A DNA stretch of 64,000 nucleotides, taken from contig CANNGL010000004.1 of NCBI GenBank assembly GCA_947504205.1, positions 186,001-250,000 on the forward strand. The letters run 5' to 3'. Positions 35,768 through 42,993 of this stretch are shown piece by piece (position 1 is the first letter of the stretch; each line of letters opens with the position of its first letter). The notes under the pieces were generated by a model. It was not told where the DNA came from and did not search any database. It was given only the letters and a program-made list of their open reading frames with translations. Both the position numbers and the translations under genes were made by a program. Origin of the DNA: an uncultured Litoreibacter sp. Lineage in GTDB: Bacteria; Pseudomonadota; Alphaproteobacteria; Rhodobacterales; Rhodobacteraceae.

Positions 35768-35787
35768 ACTGATCCCGCAAGATCAGT
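35768..35787. repeat. Hairpin ACTGATC-CCGCAA-GATCAGT
   Basis: A perfect seven-bp inverted repeat with a six-base loop lies between the SLATT gene start and the decayed transposase and ends just before the latter's frame. It could be a REP-like remnant linked to the transposase or a terminator/operator. Confidence 0.5.
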
Positions 35788-36069
35788 TTGCGAAAGAATA
35801 TGTCCAAAAACCGACCCATTAAGACGGGAAATTATGAGCGACTAAGGGGATTTCCTTTCTTCGCGATGCATGAGCACTCGAGGCGACGCGGCCACATCGC
35901 CCGGCGTGAAAAGGGGATTTGGCAGCGCAGGTTTTGGGAACACCAGATCCGCAATGACGCCGATTTTGCAACCCATGTGCAGTATTGTTGGTTCAATCCG
36001 GTCAAGCATGGGTATGTCGACGCACCAGAAGCACGGCCATATTCGTCATATCACCGCGACAACCCCTAG
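35788..36069 (+). pseudogene. REP-associated tyrosine transposase remnant (IS200/RAYT type)
   Basis: 93 codons remain of a protein normally of about 150-190. The C-terminal part GIWQRRFWEHQIRND and HVQYCWFNPVKHGYV is diagnostic of RAYT transposases, including the tyrosine-bearing segment. The N-terminal catalytic HUH half is missing and replaced by a short unrelated-looking lead-in, so the gene has suffered a large deletion or frame shift. It marks past mobile-element activity in the island. Confidence 0.8.
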
Positions 36070-36073
36070 GGTG

Positions 36074-36946
36074 CTAGAGAAAGCCGAACCAGTCTTTGAA
36101 TATTTCTAGAGACTCTCTTGGCCCAACCCACGGTCTGCGCCGCTCCTCATCATCTTTCACTAGCAAACGCTCAAACTGCTGATCAATTGAAAGCATCACT
36201 TGCTCGGAAAGAGCTTCCTCACTAAAAAGTTTCGCTTTTCCAGTCAGTTTATACTCTCCGCCACCCAAACTTATTTCAGAAGCAAGCACTCCACCTTCAT
36301 AGGTCGACACAATCAGAAAGCAGCCAGATTCATTACAGAAATAAGAGTGTAGAGACTTACGTTCAGCATCTTTGGACCCGAGAATTTGGCCACCAAGCAC
36401 ACAGAGCAAAAGAAGAGTAGCGGCAACAATCGTTGCCCAAGACAGGGGATGTGTGAAGATCTTCGGCCCAAGCATTTTATCACCAAAGGCGACATTCTCG
36501 GAAACTACTTCCTCAACGTAGCTGGACCATTTCTTTGTTCGACGGACTACCAGAATTAGCCCACGCAACTCCATCGAAAAGAAAGCGATCCATAAAATGG
36601 ATAGCAGAAGCACGAAAGGCGTAAAGCCCGCAAACCAAACAGCACCGAGCACGGATAATGAATATATTCCGAGCGGCAAATATAAGAGCAAAAGATCGTT
36701 CGCAATCCCAACAACTCGCAATGGCACGATATGTATAATATTAGCCCACACAAGGAACGAGCCAGCAAAGAAAATCGCTAGCGCCACGATGGCCTTAATT
36801 ATTGCCGTTATCGTTACCTCAGCAAATACAGGAGGAATGCTATAGTACTGCAGGTAAGAAATCTGCGTATAATACGCCAGAACATATGACAGGCCAGTTA
36901 CCAAACCGAGTAGAACGGCCTCACTTGAGAAAACTCTCTCTATCAT
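36074..36946 (-). CDS. Membrane protein of unknown function in the accessory island
   Basis: 290 residues with five or so membrane segments (about 10-28, 42-68, 82-100, 105-128, 168-188) and a soluble C-terminal ~95 residues ending in SLEIFKDWFGFL. A paired-cysteine motif (CNESGC) lies just after the last helix. I do not recognise a family. Base composition and codon use look AT-richer than the flanking thyX and thrS regions, which suggests horizontal acquisition. It ends next to the RAYT remnant. Confidence 0.65.
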   Translation of the reverse strand: MIERVFSSEAVLLGLVTGLSYVLAYYTQISYLQYYSIPPVFAEVTITAIIKAIVALAIFFAGSFLVWANIIHIVPLRVVGIANDLLLLYLPLGIYSLSVLGAVWFAGFTPFVLLLSILWIAFFSMELRGLILVVRRTKKWSSYVEEVVSENVAFGDKMLGPKIFTHPLSWATIVAATLLLLCVLGGQILGSKDAERKSLHSYFCNESGCFLIVSTYEGGVLASEISLGGGEYKLTGKAKLFSEEALSEQVMLSIDQQFERLLVKDDEERRRPWVGPRESLEIFKDWFGFL

Positions 36947-36992
36947 CCTACTACCTTACGAATGGCCTAGGTTCCCAGCCATCGTTTTTCAC

Positions 36993-37898
36993 TCACCCAA
37001 TAACCCCCTCAAACTCCCGCCATTCACCTTTCGACATGCCTGAGGTCTCCTGCGTGACCTCCTCGCCTTTCAGCATGCGGCGCAGGCAGTCGAGCGCTTT
37101 GCCGGACAGTTGCGCCCCGCCCAGCCGGTAGTCCTCGAACGCGCCGTAGGCGAAGGGGACCCAGTCCTTGACGACCTCGCAGATCGCGTCGGCATAGACG
37201 CGGATTTCGTATTGGGCGTGGGCGTCGGCGCGCAGGCGCAGGAAGTGGAAGAGGTTGTGCAGATCAACCTTCCAGTACCATTGGGTGAAGATGTTGGCGG
37301 GCAGGTTCATCCGGGCCAGTTCGCGGGCAAGGCCCTGTTGGTCGTCCTGGCCGATCATCTCTTCGTAATGGTCATAGCAGCGGGTGGCATCATCCTGCAG
37401 GTAGCGCAGCACGCGTTGGGCTTCCTCACCGCTCAGCGCTTCGCCGCGGCCTTGGTTGTTGATGACAGATTGCGCGGCAAGGTCTTCCGGCGCGGGGATG
37501 TAGAATTCCCGGTCGAGGATTGAATAGCGGGCGGAGTATTCGTTGACGTTGGCTGTGCGGTGGCGGATCCACTGGCGGGCGACGAAAACGGGCAGCTTGA
37601 CGTGCAGCTTGATCTCGCACATCTCAAAGGGCGTCGAGTGCCAGTGACGCATCAGGTAGCGGATCAGGCCCTCGTCGTTTTGTACCGACTTGGTGCCCTT
37701 GCCATAGCTTACCCGGGCCGCCTGCGTGATGGCGTTGTCATCGCCCATATAGTCGATGACGCGGATGAAGCCGTGATCGAGCACAGGGATAGCTTTATAG
37801 AGGTGCTCTTCAATGCCGGGCACCGTGGCGCGGATGGTCTGGTGGCTGGTTGCGCGGAGGGCGTCGATTTCGGCTTGTTGGTCTGGGGAAAGTGGCAT
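36993..37898 (-). CDS. thyX: FAD-dependent thymidylate synthase
   Basis: Makes dTMP from dUMP with methylene-tetrahydrofolate, NADPH and FAD. 301 residues; the ThyX signature RHR-x7-S is visible as [15 protein letters not shown], with preceding FVARQWI and the RQH-type C-terminal [18 protein letters not shown] 37898 preceded by GGAG is chosen over a GTG five codons upstream. It forms the right border of the accessory island. Confidence 0.95.
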   Translation of the reverse strand: MPLSPDQQAEIDALRATSHQTIRATVPGIEEHLYKAIPVLDHGFIRVIDYMGDDNAITQAARVSYGKGTKSVQNDEGLIRYLMRHWHSTPFEMCEIKLHVKLPVFVARQWIRHRTANVNEYSARYSILDREFYIPAPEDLAAQSVINNQGRGEALSGEEAQRVLRYLQDDATRCYDHYEEMIGQDDQQGLARELARMNLPANIFTQWYWKVDLHNLFHFLRLRADAHAQYEIRVYADAICEVVKDWVPFAYGAFEDYRLGGAQLSGKALDCLRRMLKGEEVTQETSGMSKGEWREFEGVIG

Positions 37899-37988
37899 TT
37901 TGGTCTCCGGCACCGGTTGAGTCGCGTAAGGCTACATTTAGATGCGAAATGGGGCGCTATAGCAAGATGATGTTGCCTCTAATGTGAG

Positions 37989-38031
37989 CAGATTGCGTAA
38001 TCTGGGTGCTTGCCCCCTGCCCTTTGGCAGG
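37989..38031. repeat. Two palindromes upstream of the DUF817 gene
   Basis: CAGATT-GCGT-AATCTG (37989-38004) and CCTGCC-CTTT-GGCAGG (38016-38031), each with perfect six-bp arms, lie 14-57 bases before the DUF817 start. Operator or leader hairpin roles are both possible; nothing here identifies the binder. Confidence 0.4.
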
Positions 38032-38045
38032 TCATTCTGGCGGTC

Positions 38046-38948
38046 ATGGCGGATTGGGGCACACGAGGATTAGAGCGCGCGGCAGGCGACTGGGCGCGCG
38101 CGCGGCTGCCGGGCTGGCTGGCCGAATTCGTGATGTTCGTGCTCAAGCAAGGCTGGGCCGCGCTGTTCGGCATTCTGTTCTGTATCGCCATTCTGGCCTC
38201 CAAAGCGATCTGGCAGCCTGACTGGGTGATCAGTCGCTATGACGGGTTGTTCCTGTTTGCGGTGCTGACGCAGGCCTTCATGCTGATTTTCCGGCTGGAG
38301 ACATGGGAGGAAGCCAAGGTCATATTGCTCTTCCACCTGACCGGAACGGCGATGGAGCTGTTCAAGACCTCGGTCGGCTCGTGGACCTATCCTGAGCATT
38401 CAGTGTTCTTTCTGGGCAATGTGCCATTGTTTTCGGGCTTCATGTATGCCGCGATCGGCTCTTACATCGCGCGGGTCGTGCGTATCTTCGAAATGCGGTT
38501 TGCCCCTTACCCACCTTTCTGGCTGAGCGTGGCTTTCGGCACGGCGGCCTACGTCAATTTCTTTTCGCATCATTTCCTGCCCGATATCCGCGTCGCTCTG
38601 TTTGTCGGATCCATCGTGATTTTCGGGCGCACGCGTGTGTGGTTCTATATCGGGCGCAAGGCGCGGTGGATGCCCATGCCTCTGGCTGCCTTTCTGTGCG
38701 CCAGCGTGGTTTGGGTGGCCGAGAATATCGGCACGATGACAGGTACCTGGATCTATGCAGGGCAATCCCCGTTGGAGATCGTGAGCTTTGCCAAAATGGG
38801 CTCGTGGTATCTGCTGCTTTACGTGGCGTTCGTGACAGTGACACTGGTGTCCCGCAGCGCATTGTCCCAGAGCGCCGAACGCCCACCTGATCGTGATGAG
38901 ATTGCCGTACGGGGCCTCTCGCCAAATGCGGTGGCTCCGCTAGATTAA
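38046..38948 (+). CDS. DUF817-family membrane protein
   Basis: 300-residue integral membrane protein with about eight hydrophobic segments. Conserved stretches recall the DUF817/YoaT family: FRLETWEEAKVILLFHLTGTAMELFKT (positions ~82-108), WTYPEHSVFFLGNVPLFSGFMY and NFFSHHFLPD. Several His and Glu residues lie near membrane faces, but no activity is known for the family. ATG 38046 is chosen; the frame is open upstream to 38010. It leads a four-gene same-strand run with a glyoxalase and two DUF1194 genes. Confidence 0.8.
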   Translation: MADWGTRGLERAAGDWARARLPGWLAEFVMFVLKQGWAALFGILFCIAILASKAIWQPDWVISRYDGLFLFAVLTQAFMLIFRLETWEEAKVILLFHLTGTAMELFKTSVGSWTYPEHSVFFLGNVPLFSGFMYAAIGSYIARVVRIFEMRFAPYPPFWLSVAFGTAAYVNFFSHHFLPDIRVALFVGSIVIFGRTRVWFYIGRKARWMPMPLAAFLCASVVWVAENIGTMTGTWIYAGQSPLEIVSFAKMGSWYLLLYVAFVTVTLVSRSALSQSAERPPDRDEIAVRGLSPNAVAPLD

Positions 38949-38973
38949 GAGACCTGGAGATTGGAGAACAATA

Positions 38974-39408
38974 ATGAAAGTCGAATACCTGCACACGATG
39001 GTGCGCGTGAAAGATCTGGAGAAATCCATTGCCTTCTACGAAATGCTGGGCCTGAAGGAGCGTCGTCGCAGCGACAATGAGGGCGGACGCTTCACGCTGG
39101 TCTTTCTATGCCCTCCGGGTCAGGAAGATGGGCATGCCGATCTCGAACTGACCTATAATTGGGACGGCGATGACGGCCTGCCCTCCGATGGACGGCATTT
39201 CGGGCATCTGGCCTACCGGGTCGAGAATATCTACGAGATGTGCCAGTCTCTGATGGATGCCGGGGTGACGATCAATCGACCACCGCGCGATGGCCACATG
39301 GCGTTTGTCCGCAGCCCCGACAATATCTCGATCGAGCTTTTGCAGATGGGCGACAGCCTGCCCGCACAAGAGCCCTGGGCGAGTATGGAAAACACCGGTC
39401 ACTGGTAA
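38974..39408 (+). CDS. gloA: Lactoylglutathione lyase (glyoxalase I)
   Basis: Detoxifies methylglyoxal as its glutathione hemithioacetal. 144 residues. Metal ligands of GloA are placed: His7 (LHTMVRVKDLEKSI), Glu in DLELTYNWD (~58), His in HFGHLAYRV (~75) and Glu in ISIELLQ (~122). The YNWD motif is typical of the E. coli-type nickel GloA. It follows DUF817 by 25 bases and precedes a TTG-started DUF1194 gene by 10. Confidence 0.92.
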   Translation: MKVEYLHTMVRVKDLEKSIAFYEMLGLKERRRSDNEGGRFTLVFLCPPGQEDGHADLELTYNWDGDDGLPSDGRHFGHLAYRVENIYEMCQSLMDAGVTINRPPRDGHMAFVRSPDNISIELLQMGDSLPAQEPWASMENTGHW

Positions 39409-39418
39409 AGAGCGCGTT

Positions 39419-40108
39419 TTGATCAGGGCCGCGTCTTTCCTTTTGGGTCTCGGGCTCTGGCCCGGCGTTGCTTTGGCCAGTTGCAGGCTGGCGCTGCTTC
39501 TGGCCTTGGATGTGTCCTCATCGGTCGATGCCCGCGAAGACGCGCTGCAGCGTCAGGGTCTGGCTTGGGCCTTGCTCGAGCCGGATATCCTGTCGGCAAT
39601 CCTCGATCATGATGGCGAAGTGGCACTGGCTGTCTACGAATGGTCCGGGCGCTATAATCAGACGCTGATCCTCGACTGGACAATGCTGAGCGACTGGTCC
39701 GCGGTGGAACATGCCTCCGCGACGATCTCCGCCAGCCAGCGGGAGCATGCCAACCTGCCGACATCCGCTGGCTACGCGCTGAGCTATGCGATCACAGTGT
39801 TCCAGCGCGCGCCTGTTTGCGATTTTTATACGCTCGACGTCTCGGGCGACGGCATCAACAATGATGGCTACGGTCCAGCCGTCGTTCACAAAAACCATCG
39901 CTTCGCGGGCAAGACAGTCAATGGGCTTGCCATTGGTGGATCGGGCGCGGGCGACAATCACGTCTACTTCTTCTATGAGCGCGAGGTGATCTACGGGCCC
40001 GGCGCATTCGTGATCCGGGCCAAGGACTTCGACGATTTCGCTGACGCGATCCGCAAGAAACTCTACCGCGAACTCAGCCCGCCTCAACTGAGCGCCCTGC
40101 ACCCATGA
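39419..40108 (+). CDS. DUF1194 (von Willebrand A-like) secreted protein, first of tandem pair
   Basis: 229 residues with a signal peptide (IRAASFLLGLGLWPGVALAS) followed by LALLLALDVSSSVDARED, whose DxSxS is the MIDAS metal motif of vWA folds, and by LDVSGDGINNDG near residue 135. TTG at 39419 is chosen as start because AAAGAG lies 8 bases upstream and the signal peptide begins directly; longer frames run into gloA. The role is unknown. Its stop overlaps the start of its paralogue (ATGA). Confidence 0.8.
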   Translation: MIRAASFLLGLGLWPGVALASCRLALLLALDVSSSVDAREDALQRQGLAWALLEPDILSAILDHDGEVALAVYEWSGRYNQTLILDWTMLSDWSAVEHASATISASQREHANLPTSAGYALSYAITVFQRAPVCDFYTLDVSGDGINNDGYGPAVVHKNHRFAGKTVNGLAIGGSGAGDNHVYFFYEREVIYGPGAFVIRAKDFDDFADAIRKKLYRELSPPQLSALHP

Positions 40109-40815
40109 CATGGCTCACACTTGTGCTGATTATGATCGGAAGCGCAGTTGTGGCCGAATGCCGACTGGCCCTCGCCCTGGGTCTGGACGTTTCAGGCTCG
40201 GTGGATGCGCGCGAATATCGCCTGCAACTGGATGGTCTGGCCGCTGCGCTGGAAGCGCCTGATGTGCAATCCCAGATCCTGACCCTGCCCGACACGCCGA
40301 TCTGGATCAGCGTCTTTGAATGGGCAGGCGCCTCCTATCAACGGCCGGTGCTGGACTGGCGTGCCCTGCGCAGCGCCGACGACATTGCAAGTGTTGCTGA
40401 CCGCTTACGCGCCACGCGGGCCCGCCGGGCCGCTGGCTCCACCGCTATTGGGTCTGCGATGTATTTTGCGGAACTGCTGATGCGTGAGCGGCCGGGATGC
40501 TGGTCCTACACGCTCGATCTGTCCGGCGATGGTGAGAGCAATGACGGTCAATTGCCGTGGCAGGTCAGGACCGAACCGCGCTTTGGGGCAATTACGATCA
40601 ATGGGTTGGTGATCGGCTCGGATATCACGCGCGGTCGGGACGAACGGCAGATGGAAATGATGGCGCTTTCGGCCTATTATCGCACGCGGGTCATCTGGGG
40701 CCCCGGCGCCTTTATCGAAGTGGCGCAAGGCTTTGATGATTTCGAGCGTGCCATGCGTCGCAAACTTCTGCGCGAAACCCGTGGCACGGCCATCGGTCTG
40801 CTGGATCATCCCTGA
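40105..40815 (+). CDS. DUF1194 (von Willebrand A-like) secreted protein, second of tandem pair
   Basis: 236 residues, clearly paralogous to the preceding protein: signal peptide (LTLVLIMIGSAVVAE), ALGLDVSGSVDAREYRLQ with a DxSxS MIDAS motif, LDLSGDGESNDG, and a C-terminal GPGAFIEVAQGFDDFERAMRRKL that mirrors GPGAFVIRAKDFDDFADAIRKKL in the first copy. Tandem duplication and coupling suggest a heterodimer or division of roles. The second two-hairpin element lies between its stop and the convergent Mth938-like gene. Confidence 0.82.
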   Translation: MTWLTLVLIMIGSAVVAECRLALALGLDVSGSVDAREYRLQLDGLAAALEAPDVQSQILTLPDTPIWISVFEWAGASYQRPVLDWRALRSADDIASVADRLRATRARRAAGSTAIGSAMYFAELLMRERPGCWSYTLDLSGDGESNDGQLPWQVRTEPRFGAITINGLVIGSDITRGRDERQMEMMALSAYYRTRVIWGPGAFIEVAQGFDDFERAMRRKLLRETRGTAIGLLDHP

Positions 40816-40847
40816 TCCAGCCTTCCCATGTTTAAAAATATCCCGGT

Positions 40848-40907
40848 GGGGTCAAGGGGAGGCAGCGCCTCCCCTGCCGGGTCGCTCATGGCGCAGCCAT
40901 GGCGACA
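40848..40907. repeat. Two-hairpin intergenic element, copy 2
   Basis: GGGGTC, hairpin AGGGGAGGC-AGC-GCCTCCCCT (40855-40875), linker GCCGGGTCGCT, hairpin CATGGC-GCA-GCCATG (40887-40901) with the outer CGC/GCG pairs, then GCGACA. Compared with copy 1 at 5460-5513, the second stem changes T-A to A-T on both arms and keeps pairing, while the linker is nearly identical. Confidence 0.8.
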
Positions 40908-40915
40908 GCCGGCCG

Positions 40916-41269
40916 TCACACAGGCAGAAGGGCGGCTCCAATGCGGCGCCCCTCGGAAAGAAGCACATTATAGGTCCGGCAGGCCGTTGGGCTGGCCATG
41001 ACCTCCAGCCCGGGTCCTGCATCTTCGATCGCCGCGCGAAAGGTTTTCGGCACATGGGCGATATCCGCGCCCGTGCCGACAAAAAGTACGTCGAGCTCGG
41101 CCGCTGCGGCAAGGATCGCGTCCAGATCATCGTAGCCACCCCATGCCAGCACCCGGTTTGGCAACAACACCTGTGCGCCATCGCGCTTTTCTCCACCGAT
41201 GCGGAAAAAGCCCTGGCCATACCCGTCAACAGGGGGCGAATTGTCATAGGAAATTTCGGTCAGGCGCAT
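40916..41269 (-). CDS. Mth938-like domain protein (DUF498)
   Basis: 117 residues with the family's DGYGQGFFRIGGEKRDGAQVLL opening (~15-36) and FVGTGADIAHVPKTFR core. Eukaryotic relatives (NDUFAF3) assist complex I assembly; the bacterial role is unknown. In alphaproteobacteria this gene commonly follows secF, as here at one gene's distance. It starts one base after the TSUP stop, so it is the end of the yajC-secD-secF transcript. Confidence 0.88.
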   Translation of the reverse strand: MRLTEISYDNSPPVDGYGQGFFRIGGEKRDGAQVLLPNRVLAWGGYDDLDAILAAAAELDVLFVGTGADIAHVPKTFRAAIEDAGPGLEVMASPTACRTYNVLLSEGRRIGAALLPV

Positions 41270-41270
41270 C

Positions 41271-42023
41271 TCAATCCCAAATCGGCAGGCCCATCAGAAT
41301 GGCTGCCCCAATTATACAATAGGCCACATTGCGATAAACGGCCTGACGGCTCGGGTCAAACAGGGCTTGTCCAATGCGCGCGGCGATACCGTAAGGCACA
41401 ATCAACATCAGACCCAATCCGACGGCCTCCCAGCTCAACATGCCCTGGGCAGCCATAAGTGGCGCCGTCAGCAAGCCTGTGGTCGTGAGAAACACAAGCG
41501 TGTTGGCGCGCGAGCGGGCAATGCTGTCCTGACCGCTAAGTTGAAACAGGATCATGATCGGCCCAACCAGCCCCGTGGCTCCGCCCACCAGACCCGTGCC
41601 GAGGGAAACGCCTGCCCGCGCCATAAATCCCGGTGCTGTCTGGTAGCGCCATCCTGAGATCAGGGCGATCAGCGTAATCGTCGTGACCGCAAGAACCGCC
41701 CAGCGCATCGTGGTCACATCATTGGTTTTCAGCACGTAGAGACCAACCGGCAAAGCGCAGCTTGCCATAATGATCATCTGGGTTACCGACTTGCGATCTG
41801 CCTGCCCCCAAGCGCGCGGCACGACGGTCACCAACGAGGCCAGCGCTGAGATAGCGAATGCCGCCACCGCCATCTCGACCGGGATAAAGGCCGTGGCCAC
41901 GGGCATGAAGACCAGTGCTGCGCCAAATCCCGCAAAGCCATAGACGATCCCGGCGGCGATGGTGATCAGAATAATCCAGCCCAGACCTTCAATCGCGAAG
42001 GTTTGGGCCAGCAGTTCAGGCAT
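41271..42023 (-). CDS. TSUP-family permease (TauE/SafE-like)
   Basis: 250-residue membrane protein with about eight helices and an internal repeat. GFAGFGAALVFMPVATAF near residue 30 and GLVGGATGLVGPIMILF near 145 are the paired motifs of TSUP (sulfite/sulfoacetate/organosulfur anion exporters). The substrate is unknown. It overlaps secF by eight bases and abuts the Mth938-like gene, so it is inserted into a secretion operon. Confidence 0.87.
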   Translation of the reverse strand: MPELLAQTFAIEGLGWIILITIAAGIVYGFAGFGAALVFMPVATAFIPVEMAVAAFAISALASLVTVVPRAWGQADRKSVTQMIIMASCALPVGLYVLKTNDVTTMRWAVLAVTTITLIALISGWRYQTAPGFMARAGVSLGTGLVGGATGLVGPIMILFQLSGQDSIARSRANTLVFLTTTGLLTAPLMAAQGMLSWEAVGLGLMLIVPYGIAARIGQALFDPSRQAVYRNVAYCIIGAAILMGLPIWD

Positions 42024-42990
42024 CTACATTGGCGAATTGATTGCCGGCCGTGTTGTCCGGTTTCGACCAATCGCGCTTGACGCCGAGATAGAGCAACACC
42101 GTCGAGGCCACGAAGACTGACGAATAGGTCCCCACAATGACGCCCCAGATCATCGCGAAGACAAAGCCGCGGATCACGTCACCACCAAGAATAAATAGGG
42201 CAATCAATGCCAGAAGCGTCGTGACCGAGGTCATCACCGTACGCGACAAGGTTTCGTTGATCGAGATGTTAAGAACCTCTTTCAACTCTTTCTTTTTGTA
42301 TTTCCGCAAGTTCTCGCGGACCCGGTCAAAGACCACGACCGTATCGTTCAGGGAATAGCCCACGATGGTCAGAAGGGCTGCGATAATCGCCAGATCAAAC
42401 TTGATTTGGAGTTCCGAGAAGATGCCGAGCGTCAGCACGACATCGTGGATCAGGGCCAGCACGGCCCCCACCGCGAACTGCCATTCAAATCGCAACCAGA
42501 TGTAGATCAGCACCGCTCCGATCGCGAGTATCACCGCAATGGCCGCTGTCTGGATCAACTCACCCGAGACTTTGGGACCAACGGATTCCACCGAGGGAAA
42601 CTTCATATCCGGGTCGATCACACGCAAGGCCGCCTGCACCGTTTCGATGGTCGCCGCCGTGACAGCCTCATCGCCTTCCTGCGCCTCGATACGGATCATT
42701 GCCACATGCTGGTCGGCCGCAAAGGTGGGGTCGAAGACTTCGGTGATCGAGATATCGCCCAACTCTGCAGGCGCCAGCGCGTCGCGATAGGCCGCCACAT
42801 CCACAGGATGCGTGCTTTCGGTCCGGATCGTGGTGCCACCCCGGAAATCAATGCCGTAATTCAGGCCTTGGATCAGGAAGCTGGCAAAGCCGATGACGAT
42901 CAGCAGGGCCGAGATGCCCAGCCAGAGTTTCCAGCGGCTGAAAAAATCCCAGTTGGTTGTCGTGGGCACAAGTTTAAGACGGAATGCCAT
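42016..42990 (-). CDS. secF: Protein translocase subunit SecF
   Basis: RND-type partner of SecD that uses the proton gradient to pull substrates through SecYEG. 324 residues, six membrane segments; GIDFRGGTTIRTES (~50) in the first periplasmic region and the D2-type TIVGYSLNDTVVVFDRVREN (~205-224) are hallmark segments. It lies three bases after secD. Confidence 0.95.
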   Translation of the reverse strand: MAFRLKLVPTTTNWDFFSRWKLWLGISALLIVIGFASFLIQGLNYGIDFRGGTTIRTESTHPVDVAAYRDALAPAELGDISITEVFDPTFAADQHVAMIRIEAQEGDEAVTAATIETVQAALRVIDPDMKFPSVESVGPKVSGELIQTAAIAVILAIGAVLIYIWLRFEWQFAVGAVLALIHDVVLTLGIFSELQIKFDLAIIAALLTIVGYSLNDTVVVFDRVRENLRKYKKKELKEVLNISINETLSRTVMTSVTTLLALIALFILGGDVIRGFVFAMIWGVIVGTYSSVFVASTVLLYLGVKRDWSKPDNTAGNQFANVDA

Positions 42991-42993
42991 CGA

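Noticed and set aside
34640-37000. Prophage or integrative element with attachment sites
   Set aside because: No integrase, tRNA border or direct repeats flank the island; only a decayed RAYT is present.
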